From NCBI RefSeq assembly GCF_037893015.1, contig NC_133658.1, positions 883,431,038-883,495,037 on the forward strand: 64,000 nucleotides of DNA. The letters run 5' to 3'. Below the pieces are notes generated by a model that saw nothing but the letters and a program-made list of their open reading frames with translations, did not search any database and was not told where the DNA came from. The DNA is from Macrotis lagotis (Eukaryota; Chordata; Mammalia; Peramelemorphia; Peramelidae). The position numbers and the translations under genes are program-made. Positions 1 to 10,179 of the stretch are shown here, in pieces (position 1 is the stretch's first letter; every line of letters begins with the position of its first letter).

Positions 1-690
1 GAATGGCTGGATCAGTTCATAACTCTACCACTAGTTTATCAGTGTCCTAGTTTTCCCACAACCCCCTCCAACATTGACCACTTTCCTTTTTTGTCATTTT
101 AATCTGATAGGTGGTAACCTCAGAACTGCTTCATTTTGTATTTCTCCAATCATGATTTAGAGCATATATTCACATGACTACAAATAATTTTAATTTTTTC
201 ATCTGAAAACTGCCTATTTATATCCCTTGACCACTTATCAATTGGAGAATGCCTTGCTTCCTTATAAATACAACTCAGTTATCTATATATTTTAGAAATT
301 AAAGTCCTTTACCAGAAATACTAGTTATGAAGATTGTATCCCAGCTTTCTGTATTTTTTCCTAATCTTTGGTTGCACTTGTTTTATTTGTACAAAATCTT
401 ACTAATTTAATGCAATCAAAATTATCCACTTTGCATTTTATAATGTTCTCTATCTCTTGTTTGGTCATAAACTTCTCCCATCTTCATAGATCTGACAGAT
501 ATACTGTCCCATGTTCTCCTAATTGGCTTATGGTATCACCCTTTATGGCTAAATCATGTACCTATTTTTGACCTTCTCTTAGAATAGAGTATGAGATATA
601 TTGGTCTATACCTAGATTCTGCCAAACTATTTTTCCAATTTTCCCAGGCTTCATTCTCTTTTGAAGACATTCTTATCAAATCCCTCTAAA
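1..690 (-). mobile_element. L1 LINE 3'-end remnant (antisense)
   Basis: The plus strand reads as the reverse complement of the marsupial L1 ORF2-end/3' region. It starts within the segment whose sense form is GGTGGAGTTGTGAACTGATC and continues through ATGTTCTCTATCTCTTGTTT and TGGTATCACCCTTTATG. The element is 5'-truncated or cut by the window edge and carries many stops. It would lie within KIF1B intron 1, in the same orientation as the gene. Family assignment is from remembered consensus, not from a search. Confidence 0.7.
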
Positions 691-943
691 AAAGCATGGG
701 GGGGGGGGGGAGACTTAAAGCAAATTATTCTATTACATCCTATTTTATTATTTATTTTTTGTCACTGAATATGTGTTTTGGGGTTAAAGGTCTGATAGCT
801 TAACAAACCAAATAGCATGTGAGTGTGTTTTTAGCAACCACAATATTTCAGCAGAGAATAGTATGTCATTCTCTATTCAGTGTTGCTTAAACCACTTCTA
901 AGCATGAAGGAGAAGTTTCTTGGATTCTTTAAAAATCAAGTTA

Positions 944-1103
944 GGGCAACTAGGTGGCACAATGGATAAAGTAACGGCCCTGGAATCAGGAGGACCTGAG
1001 TTCCAATTTGACCTCAGATACTTAATAATTACCTAGCAGGGTGACCTTGGTTAAGTCATTTATCCACACTGCCTTGCAAAAACAAACAACAACAAAAAAA
1101 AAG
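944..1103 (+). mobile_element. tRNA-derived marsupial SINE
   Basis: Typical head GGGCAACTAGGTGGCACAATGG, middle CAGGAGGACCTGAGTTC, then TTAATAATTACCTAGC and an A-rich tail CTTGCAAAAACAAACAAC. The flanks AAATCAAGTTA and AAATCAAATTA look like a diverged target-site duplication. Confidence 0.85.
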
Positions 1104-1282
1104 AAATCAAATTAATTTGAACTGAGAAAGCTAAAGAAAATTATTCAAAATGCCCAAATAAACTAATAGAAGAGCAAATTTATTAGAAAAATGATCAAGA
1201 CAACCTAAAAATTCCATAAACATGAAAATGCAAACATTTTCATATTTAAATAAATTTATGATCTTGTCCATATGGGTACTGA

Positions 1283-1500
1283 GGCAGTTTAGGTGATTCA
1301 GTAAACAGAACGCTGGAAGTTAGGAAGATAAGAGTTCAAATCCTGGCTCTTATATTTACTAGATATATGACCCTGGGGGGAAGTTACTTAAGTCTGTTTG
1401 CCTTAAAACAATGACAGAGAAAACAGCAAACCACTGCAGTATCTTTGCCAAGAAAGTCCCATGGACAGCAGACATGACTAAACTTCACCAACAACCACAA
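1283..1500 (+). mobile_element. Older MAR1-type SINE with long 3' tail
   Basis: A diverged copy with the head GGCAGTTTAGGTGATTCAGT and a 3' extension (AGCAAACCACTGCAGTATC, TTGCCAAGAAA, then GACATGACTAAACTTCACC). The extension is the long tail seen in the older marsupial SINE class, which the younger copies here lack. Confidence 0.7.
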
Positions 1501-4075
1501 ATGTATTTCCTCCAATGGAATAAGTTTCAATTCATTTAAACCTTCTTACCTAAAGAATGGTTGGTCATGACCTCCCATAAATCCTCCACTTCTCTTATTC
1601 AACATGTTGGGTGTTTAAGTATCACATAACTAATCTATTCCCAATTTATGCATTTTCTAATTTTGAATTAATTTAATTTAAAATCTGATATAATTCATTA
1701 AGCATTAATATATAATCATTAAGCACTGTAGAGCTACAAAAGCAGTAGTTTCTCCTATTTTCCAGGGGTTTATAGTCTAGTTGGGTAGAATAAGACTCAG
1801 ACATAGGCAACAAAAATTACTGGAATCTGGATGACTTTTGGCTTGTTGATGGGAGTGGTAAGGGGTAAAAATTCTTAATTGCAGAAAATAGAACGAATAG
1901 AAAAGAATGAGTTTGGCTACTTCAGGATACCTGCAATCTACAAATGGCAGCCTTTCATACCTACCTTAAATTTTCTACTTAGGCATCCAATAGTAACTGA
2001 TAATGATCCTAGAGAGAAAACTAAAAAGATCATTGGTTCACTCAGAAGAAATTGTACTTCAGGAAAAAGTCAAGTGCACATTGCTGCAAGCTAACAATGT
2101 TGGTATCAATTTTTAAAATAATTTTTCTATCAACCTAATTATCAAAAAAAAAAAAGAGGAGGTTCCATTAGGGTTTTTGTTGCCCTCTTCATTCCTACAA
2201 GAATTGTAAAAATTCACTACTATCCATTAAACAACGACAATTTTTCAAGGAAACAGTTACAGAATGTAATTAGGAAATGTCATAATTTTAAATCCAACAG
2301 AAGATTTATTTCTTTCAGAAAAAGACCTGTTGGGGTCAGCAACCTGAGGAAGAGGCAAAAAAAAAAAAAAAAAAAAAGAGAGAGAACACAAAGCCTAATT
2401 CTTTATTTTTGTTTAGGTCAAGACTACAACCAGGAAAAATAAGCTGCAATGAATCACTTTGCCTTGGAAACACTGTTGACAGACTATTCTTAGGTATTCA
2501 TTCTTTGCATATAGATTCAAACTGGGAAACATAAAAGAAAGGAAAGAGGAGAAACTACATTCTTATCTAGTCTTATAAAGGAAAAAACCAGCCAGTTCTA
2601 AAACTTGGACCCTGTAAACAGCAAGCTAAATTTTAGAAAAACTATTTGCCAAGGGATAGACTTTCACAAATAACTAAGATTTTGCTTCCTCCATATTTGA
2701 TTTACAATTCAGTTAATCGGGTCTCATGGTAAAGAAATAATGAAAATATATTTACTTAGAATCTCCAATCCATGATTTTAAAAAAAGAAACTATTTAATA
2801 ATATTTTTGCAATTAGGAGAAACAAAATTAGATAGCTGATTTAAAGTTATCATACTTTAGTGTCTATTTCTTGAATTACCACATCACACAGGAATTTCCA
2901 AACCCTTAAAAGGAAGGCTTTAAAACCAAAATGATTAAGGCTGTATCTATTATTTTCATAAAATAATTTTTGAAGTTGAGCTCATTTAAGTGGATTCAAC
3001 ATATCCTTTTTTCCAAATTAAAAAAAAAAACAAAGCCTGGAAACTGATCTCTCAAGGTCCCATTCCAGCCCTGTGACTGTAGATAACACCAGGTGTTGAG
3101 TTCTCAACTTGAACTGAGATAATATAAAGGACACTGATAATGTGAAGACTGGCTACCCTTCCACAATGAGATCAATTGATAATCGAATTTTCTTTAGATA
3201 ATGAACTATTATTCCAACTAAAACAGGAAATATGTCACTTTATTCTTTATTTGATATAATGCTGAGTAAAGATCTGTTGGAATTATACAAGAATAAAATG
3301 GCACCCTTTTTATTAAAGTCGGTGATACATCTCTTAAAGGCTGCCACCTGCTAAACACTGCACTTCAATTTAAAGATTATGACAAATACTCAGAAAGATA
3401 GGAAGACACAAAGCAGCTTGTGTAATAAGTGAAGCCAGCTGCCTAAAACAGTGAGACCCAGGAGCAAGAGCTATCCCCTGTGGGTAGTCTAACTAAAGAT
3501 TACATAAAAATAGCTAGTGACCTTAGTTATAATGGTGGACCGAGCCTCCATAAATTGGAATATTATTATTTAACATTCACAGTTATAGATTCTTTAGAGA
3601 TATGGAAAATCGGCTGAATCAAGTACCTATTGGGGTTAATCTTCACACAAATCCTATTTGCTCATACATTTCAGGCAAGCCCATTCAAGGGAAATTCAGT
3701 AACAGGATATCTCATGCTAAGGGAAAAGAGAAATTACAAGGGCTCAGATTTGAAGCCAGTTTTACAGTTCAGCAATGAAAAAATTTGACCTGGAAGCTCA
3801 ATTCTTCTTTAAGAAATGGAATGTATTGTTTTGTTTTATATGAACAATGACTAGCCTACTCCAGCAGCCTCCCAGCCCCCTCAACTTGGCCTCTAATGCA
3901 ACCAGTCACCCTGAAAAGCAGCCAGGGCTGTCATTCTGTACCTTCCAGCAGCCTGGACTTGGCTCCTAAAGGATTGTCAGATCATCCTCCCAATATGGCT
4001 GCCATGGTACTTCTGTACTGTGAATACAGTGACTACATACAGTCTTTACCACATCTGGACATAACTGAATAAGCC

Positions 4076-4077
<2 letters not shown>

Positions 4078-4123
<46 letters not shown>

Positions 4124-4140
4124 GTCTCTCTGTCTCTCTC
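4078..4140. repeat. (TC)n microsatellite
   Basis: About 60 bp of CT dinucleotide, pure at first and then interrupted by CTGTCT units. It lies about 0.3 kb inside KIF1B intron 1 from the CpG-island edge. On the minus (sense) strand it is a GA-rich purine tract. Confidence 0.95.
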
Positions 4141-4749
4141 CTGTCTTTCCTCTTTCTAGCCTTCAAATCTTCAGTTTTTTCCAGTCTATTGTGTGTCTCT
4201 TACTTCGGTCTCCAAAAAGTGAGCAATTACATTTTTCACCGAAGCCTTGAATGCCAGCAAAGACTTGAAAAACTGAGGTTTGGAACAGAGAAATAGCCTT
4301 TCTATAGAACGGAACCTCCCCATCGCCCTCTGAAAATACATTAGCCGGCTGGCCCATAAGTCACCGGAAAGAAGTACCAGGAGGATCCTGGCATCCAGCT
4401 GCCCAGCGGGCAGGGTAGCACCCAGCAGCACCCCGGGGGTGGGAGCATCGAGGCCGGGGGGGTGGCCACATTTACAACCGAAGCTCTAGGTGGCTGGACC
4501 CCCAGAAGGAGGGGCAGCACCCCAAATGCCCACCGGAGGAAATAAGAACCCATCCCTTCTGTGGGCGAAGAGGGCGAGGAGGAAGGGCTGGTCCACCGGC
4601 TCCTTCCCGCAGCACCAGCTGTCGGGGGCGAGGATGCCCAGGCTTCGGCGCTCGCCCCCACCGGGCGGGGCCGCTGCCCGGCCCGCACCTTGCTCGGGCT
4701 CCTCTAAGCACGGGGGGCAGGGGCGGCGCAGGGGGTCGGGCAGGCGCGG

Positions 4750-4802
4750 CCCCCCCCCCCCGGCCCGGCCCCCCCCCGGCCCGGCCCCCCCGGCCTCCCC
4801 CG
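4750..4802. repeat. C-tract / G-quadruplex-prone block
   Basis: C runs of 12 (4750-4761), 9 (4769-4777) and 7 (4785-4791) are separated by GGCCCGG-type spacers. On the minus strand, the sense strand of the putative KIF1B intron 1, this gives at least four G runs starting about 20 nt past the exon 1 donor. The layout resembles an imperfect GGGGCC-rich repeat. Confidence 0.8.
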
Positions 4803-4821
4803 CCCGCGCCCCCAGCCTCAC

Positions 4822-5130
4822 CTCCGGACCAAGCCGAGCCGGGGCGTGGACGCGGCGGCGCGGGGCGCAGTCAGCGGGCGCCGGCCGGGGCGGGGGCGCC
4901 GCGCCGCCGCACCAGCCCGAGGGGAGCCGCCGCCTGGGGCACGAGAGCCGGGCGCCCCGGGCCCGTCATGGCGAGGCGCGGCCCCGCATCCCCGGGGCCT
5001 GGCGGGGGCGCTGCGGCGGCACGGACGCGGCTGCGGGCGGCTGCGACTCCCTCGGCGGCCGCGCTCGCTCTGGCCCGGCGCAGGCGGCGGCGACGCGGGC
5101 GGATCCGCCCCGAGCCCCGCCCCGCCCCCC
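4822..5130 (-). other. KIF1B: Probable non-coding exon 1 of KIF1B
   Basis: The 3' boundary is read from the sequence: on the minus strand CCGGAG|GTGAGG fits the splice-donor consensus closely, with GT at 4821-4820. The 5' boundary is an estimate, placed some 80 bp downstream of the inverted CCAAT box at 5207-5211; initiation is probably dispersed, as is usual for CpG-island promoters. No convincing start codon with a kinesin motor N-terminus is present, which agrees with a non-coding first exon. The first coding exon would lie upstream of position 1 of this window. Naming rests on synteny with UBE4B. Confidence 0.55.
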
Positions 5131-5206
5131 GCGCCCTCCGGCCGCCGGCGCCGCCCGCGCGTCACCGGGCCCGCCTCCCGAGCCCAGAGACTGGCACCGC
5201 CGCCGG

Positions 5207-5211
5207 CCAAT
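5207..5211 (-). promoter_or_regulatory. CCAAT / NF-Y box
   Basis: GGCCAATGAGCG on the plus strand, read as ATTGG in the direction of KIF1B transcription. NF-Y boxes work in either orientation, typically 60-100 bp upstream of initiation, which would place the start site near 5110-5150. Confidence 0.5.
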
Positions 5212-5480
5212 GAGCGGGCAGAGCCCGCGGCGCTGCGAGCCTATGGGAGCAGAGGAGAGCGGGGACGGGGGTGGGGCCGCGGAAGGGCGAGAATGGCCGG
5301 GGACGCCCACACAGCGCGCCCTGGCGGCCAGGCTGCGGAGGGGGAGGGGCCCGCCGGCCCGGCTACAGGGCATCTCGCCTCTGCGCCCGCGGGGCGCCCT
5401 GCGGCGCCTGTGGGGTACCAAGAAGCAGGCAAGGGAAGCCACCTGGCCGGGGGCGAGGGGGAGAAGCATGCGGGCAGCAA

Positions 5481-5620
5481 ACCTCACTTCAGATCCCACC
5501 GTCCAAGGGGTTCCTGAGAAGAAAGCAGAATGGCCAAGGATCACCCGACGCCGGCCTTGCACGAATGTTGATCGGGGACCTCAAAATCTCTGACTTTGGT
5601 TTAAAGAAGGGAATCTAAAA
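5481..5620. other. Unique spacer between CpG island and minisatellite
   Basis: About 140 bp of lower-GC sequence separates the island edge from the 27-bp repeat array. No recognisable feature. Confidence 0.4.
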
Positions 5621-6800
5621 TCTAGACCTGAGACCCGCTGCATGACACCCAGACCTGAGACCTAGACCTGACACCTGCTGCATGACACCCAGACCTGACA
5701 CCCGCTGCATGGCACCCAGACCTGAGACCCGCTGCATGGCACCCAGACCTGAGACCCGCTGCATGACACCCAGACCTGACACCCGCTGCATGACACCCAG
5801 ACCTGACACCCGCTGCATGGCACCCAGACCTGAGACCCGCTGCATGGCACCCAGACCTGACACCCGCTGCATGGCACCCAGACCTGACACCCGCTGCATG
5901 GAACCTAGACCTGAGACCCCTGCATGGCACCCAGACCTGACGCTGAGCACCCAGACCTGACACCCGCTGCATGACACCCAGACCTGAGACCCACTGTATG
6001 GAACCCAGACCTGACACCCGCTGCATGACACCCAGACCTGACACCCGCTGCATGACACCCAGACCTGAGACCCGCTGCATGACACCCAGACCTGAGACCT
6101 AGACCTGACACCCACTGCATGACACCCAGACCTGAGACCCGCTGTATGGAACCCAGACCTGAGACCCGCTGCATGACACCCAGACCTGAGACCCGCTGCA
6201 TGACACCCAGACCTGAGACCCGCTGTATGGAACCTAGACCTGACACCCGCTGCATGACACCCAGACCTGAGACCCGCTGCATGACACCCAGACCTGACAC
6301 CCGCTGCATGAAACCTAGACCTGAGACCCGCTGCATGACACCCAGACCTGAGACCCGCTGCATGACACCCAGACCTGACACCCGCTGCATGACACCCAGA
6401 CCTGAGACCCACTGCATGACACCCAGACCTGACACCTAGACCTGACACCCACTGCATGACACCCAGACCTGAGACCCGCTGCATGGCACCCAGACCTGAG
6501 ACCCGCTGCATGACACCCAGACCTGACACCCGCTGCATGACACCCAGACCTGAGACCTAGACCTGACACCTGCTGCATGACACCCAGACCTGAGACCCGC
6601 TGTATGGAACCCAGACCTGACACCCGCTGCATGACACCCAGACCTGAGACCCGCTGCATGACACCCAGACCTGAGACCCGCTGTATGGAACCCAGACCTG
6701 AGACCCGCTGCATGACACCCAGACCTGACACCCGCTGCATGATACCCAGACCTGACACCTGCTGCATGGAACCTACATCTGAGATCCACTTATACGGTGG
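5620..6800. repeat. 27-bp minisatellite, about 43 copies
   Basis: A tandem array with unit length 27 bp, core GACCCGCTGCATG and linker CACCCAGACCTGA. Because 27 is divisible by 3, several frames stay open and read nine-residue repeats (MTPRPETRC on plus; MQRVSGLGV and HAAGLRSGC on minus). These are not genes: no unique sequence flanks them and the variants are not codon-biased. Units vary at two places: GAGACC or GACACC, and CATGACAC, CATGGCAC, TATGGAAC or CATGAAAC. A shortened junction unit (CCTAGACCTG) recurs at 5661, 6098, 6435 and 6556, indicating block duplications. Most units carry one CpG. The last unit decays at about 6770-6800. Confidence 0.97.
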
Positions 6801-6839
6801 ATCTGATATAAAAAAAAATTCTCAAAGAGTCCAGGTCTA

Positions 6840-7260
6840 AGGGGGAGAGACAATATATATGCAAACAACTATGTGCAAACTAGCCATATACTGGGGGAAA
6901 ACCGGAGGTAATCAAGAAAGGGAAAGCACTAGGATTAAGGAGGGTGGGGAAAGGATGCTTAAATAAGGTGGCACTTTTAGCTAGGACTGAAGAAAGTCAG
7001 GAGGTAAAGATGAGGAGGGCTGGCACTCCAGACCTAGGAAAGCAGCAGTGAAACAATGTCTGGCGTTTGGAGATGGAGAACTTTGTTGGAGAAACAACAA
7101 ACGGGTGAGTATGAGTGGCTTGAAGACTATTTAGAGTGATGTAAGGTGGAAGAAAACTGGAAAAGTGAAGGGAGGGCAGGTTATAAGTTTGTCCTAAAGG
7201 AAGTGCTAAGGCAATATTAAAGTTTCAGTCTTAAGGGAGGTAAATCTAGTTGGGGAGTCA
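6840..7260 (-). mobile_element. L2-type LINE 3' fragment (antisense)
   Basis: The plus strand carries the reverse complement of the L2 3' half: GCAAACAACTATGTGCAAAC, AAGCACTAGGATTAAGG, GGTGGCACTTTTAGCTAGGAC. The same order recurs at 10180-11540, 15540-16700, 26880-27290, 38450-39420 and 54600-55260. Diverged and non-coding. Confidence 0.6.
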
Positions 7261-7439
7261 AAAAACAAGAAATATTTAGAAGATAGCTCATTATTTCATT
7301 CAGCAAACAAAGAGTAATGAAACATGGTCCTTTCACTCAAAGAGTAGAGCATTTCATAAAAACCAGATAGTCTAAACTGACCTTAGATCATTCCCTATCT
7401 TATCTTGGAAGATAAAATGGCACTCCTCTTGGTCAAGAC

Positions 7440-8600
7440 TAATACCTTCACTACTTGACCACAGCTCTTCAGGAACTTCATTAATTGTTCCTTCTCTTTT
7501 ATGTTCCCCCTCTTCCTCAGTTTCTCTCTCTTCCATCTCCTTTCCCACATCCCACAAATTTGCAAAGTCTACTCAATCCCCCTGCAAAAAAAAGCACTTA
7601 AACCTTGACCTTGCTATGCTTTGTCTCTCTGTCTCTGTCTCTGTCTATCTCTCTCTCTTTCTTCCTATGTGTCTGTATAAGTCCTTGCCCTTTTCATTGC
7701 TAAACTTCTAAAACAGAGAAATCCCTTCTCTGCTTCACCACCCACTACAATCCTTGTTAATGGGCTTCCAACAACTACTCTACTGAAACTGCTCTCAATT
7801 AATTACCAAATATAATGACCTATTCTCAGAATGACTCCTCCTCCTCCTCCTTCTCCGCCTCTTCCTAATTGCAGGATTTGACACATCTAACAATGCTCTC
7901 CTACAGGATCCTTTTTCTTTACTTAGTTTTTGTGACACTGTTCTCCCCTGGTCCTCCTACTTGTCTGACCACTTCTTTCCTTCTGATTCATCCTTTTCTA
8001 CCTGCCCCATAAGTGTGGGTGTCCTTAAGATTCTGCTCCTGTCTCTCTGCATTCTGTTGCAGTGCTGTCATCCATTCCCTTGGCAGTCACCTCCCCAATT
8101 TGTAAATCCAGTCCCAGTGGCTCTTCCTGAAGCTCCAGGCTTGCAACTTCAACTATAGACTCGACCTTTCCACTGATGTATGCCACCAGTACCTCAGTAT
8201 ATCCAAAACTGAAGGCACCATCTTCCATCCCAAACCTCCTCTCTTCCAAAATACCCCATTTTCATTGTAAATCATCTTCCTTCATCTTCCCAGTCTTCAA
8301 AATCCTGATCACCTGATTTTTCTTTCTCCCTTATCATCTGTACTCAATAAGTTACCAAGTTCTACTGGTTCTACCTTTACAATCTCTCATGAATTTGCCT
8401 CCTCACTTTCCATTCATGCTACTCCCAGTCTAGTCCAGGTCCTCATGGCATCTTACCTGATCCAACCCACTTAGTAAAGACATACCTCCTTGGGTCTTGA
8501 CCCAATGATTTAACTGGTGTTGTCAGCTCCTTTGGGTTCAATGATCTCCATGTAACTAACTCCCACATCTCTATACAGCTCTAAAGCTTTCCTTGATTAC
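7440..8600 (+). mobile_element. L2-type LINE reverse-transcriptase remnant
   Basis: The plus strand retains a decayed L2/CR1-clade reverse-transcriptase domain. Recognisable blocks, across frameshifts, are a remnant of the AFDTVDH-type motif near 7880, YLSDHFFPSDSSFS at 7950-8000 followed by PISVGVLK (equivalent of the VGVPQGSVLGP motif), and the SKTEGTIFHPKPPL-like block near 8200-8245. Stops and shifts are frequent, so it is inactive. Confidence 0.65.
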
Positions 8601-9031
8601 CAATTATTTGCTAGAAATCACTCCCTGGATGTTTCATGAGTATATGGGGCCCATGGGTATATACAACTCAAAACATCCAAAAGAGAATTCTATTTTTTCA
8701 TTTAACTCCCCCGAAACCCAAGTTGTTTTTCATTGCTTATTTTTATTGGGAAATTCTAAATTATCTTACTGTGCTCCAATCTTCACAAAATTATATTCAA
8801 ACAAATGACAGTATACCCCTGCAACAAAACAAAATGTAACCTCTGACCCATCCCCCAAAGTACCAGTATAGTCATTGAATAGTACCTTTATTCAGATTTG
8901 TATTTCTTAGGCTGGGTATGACTTGAGATTATAGAAACAGTAGCCAAAGGTTGTCAGTGACAATTCATTAAGTAGTCAAAAACCTCCAAAATTCAGATTT
9001 CCAGGTTTCTTCTCAAAATTTCCTCATTTCA

Positions 9032-9181
9032 GGGCAGCTAGGTGGCACAGTGGATAGAGCAATACCCTGGAGTCAGGAGTACCTGAGTTCAAATCTGACC
9101 CCAGACACTTAAAAATTACCTAGCTATGTGACCTTGGGCAAGCCACTTTAACCCCATTGCCTTGCTAAAACCTAAAAAAAT
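9032..9181 (+). mobile_element. Young tRNA-derived SINE with perfect 14-bp TSD
   Basis: Full-length copy from GGGCAGCTAGGTGGCACAGTG to CTTGCTAAAACCTAAAAAAAT. The flanks AATTTCCTCATTTC (9017-9030 and 9182-9195) are identical, marking a fairly recent retrotransposition. Confidence 0.95.
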
Positions 9182-9367
9182 AATTTCCTCATTTCTGTTG
9201 CTGGAGCTATCATCCTTCAAATCATTAATTAGCAAACTTAGATTCATTCTCTCCCTCTCTCCACAAAAAGAGTCCTATCCCATCTGGTTGCTGCCTCCCT
9301 TCACATCTTTTGCATCTAGCCACTTCTCACAGGACAACCCAGTCCAGCCTTCATTACCTTTCCCTGA

Positions 9368-9995
9368 TGTTGTTGTTGCTGTCCTTCAAAATCAAAGAGG
9401 TCCAAAATGACCTCATGATGTTAAGGTCAATGTACAGTGTGTCTGACTGTAGCTGATCAAACCAATATGAGCAGAGAAGTCTCTACCAAAGGTGGAGGTC
9501 AAATAGGAAGAGAAGATGTCTCTAAATTTGTGTATTCCATGTTTCTTTTGAGCTACTGCAATTCTGCTTTGCTCATAGAGCACAAGACTGATTTATGTTG
9601 AAGTCTTGTACCAGTGTTTCCCATAACCCACAATTGGTTCCAAAGTTCTTCAGAGAGACCTTGAGAGTGCCTTGCACTGATTCTTCTGAACTCCATGTGA
9701 GCACTTGCCTTGTGTGAGTTCTCCATAAAATATTTTTTTAGGCAAATCTATATTTGGCACAACTTGGCCAGACGATCAAATTTATGACCTCTACAGTAAA
9801 GTTTGAGTGCTTGGCTGTTCAACTCAAGAAAGGACCTCAGTGTTTGGTACCTTATCTTGCCAGGTGATTTTCAGAATCTTCATTTGACAATTCAAATGGA
9901 AGCAATTCAGTTTTCTGCACTGCTCAGCTGTCCAGACCTCACAGGTAATAGTCTCCTCATGGATTTTTCACTTCAGGTGTCTCCTCTCTCCATTC
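9368..9995 (-). mobile_element. RTE-clade LINE fragment (antisense)
   Basis: The plus strand begins TGTTGTTGTTGCTGTCCTTC, the reverse complement of the RTE tail, then continues as the antisense of the RTE reverse-transcriptase C-terminal region (GTGTGAGTTCTCCATAAAAT near 9715; ACCTTATCTTGCCAGGTGAT near 9848; CAGCTGTCCAGACCTCACAG near 9923). It is disrupted by stops. The family is recognised from the general marsupial RTE consensus; the subfamily is not assigned. Confidence 0.7.
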
Positions 9996-10179
9996 GATCC
10001 TCCACAAGGGTGCCAATAAATAAACTAAACATATAGACCTAATAGTAATAATTATCAGTGACCCTAAGATAAAATTCTTTAGCCTGTTTCTTAAAACCCC
10101 CACAATCTGGCCACCTCTATCAATCTACCAGTCCTAATTCATGTCAATTCTTTCCATGCACCCTCTATTCCTGTTAAAA

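Larger units (their letters stand above)
691..4070. other. KIF1B intron 1, mostly unrecognised sequence
   Basis: This AT-rich stretch has no exon-like open frame. It contains two SINEs (listed separately), a G-run at 699-711, an A-run at 2359-2377 and otherwise non-repetitive sequence. I see no coding potential; frames of 60-70 codons are at chance level. If the CpG island at 4370-5480 is the KIF1B promoter, this lies inside its first intron and could hold enhancers, but nothing specific is visible. Confidence 0.5.
4370..5480. promoter_or_regulatory. KIF1B: CpG island, probable KIF1B promoter
   Basis: A 1.1 kb island with very high GC and dense CpG, unique in this otherwise AT-rich window. 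It contains GC boxes (for example CCCCGCCCCGCCCCCC near 5114-5130), an NF-Y site (CCAAT, 5207-5211) and a strong minus-strand splice donor (4821/4822), and no TATA box is evident. Its position, some 41 kb beyond the 3' end of UBE4B with the donor on the same strand, matches the UBE4B-KIF1B order known from mammals. KIF1B is a kinesin-3 motor for anterograde transport of mitochondria and synaptic vesicle precursors. The open frames of 80-367 codons over the island are artefacts of low stop frequency. Confidence 0.75.

Noticed and set aside
4490..5593. 367-codon plus-strand frame over the CpG island
   Set aside because: Composition is Ala/Pro/Gly/Arg, as expected from random GC-rich DNA; several overlapping long frames exist on both strands and none has domain character.
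5615..6538. 307-codon minus frame of 9-residue repeats
   Set aside because: It is the 27-bp minisatellite read in frame. It stays open only because the unit is a multiple of three, and there is no flanking unique coding sequence.
5620..6800. CRISPR array
   Set aside because: Regular 27-bp period without unique spacers, in a vertebrate genome; this is a minisatellite.
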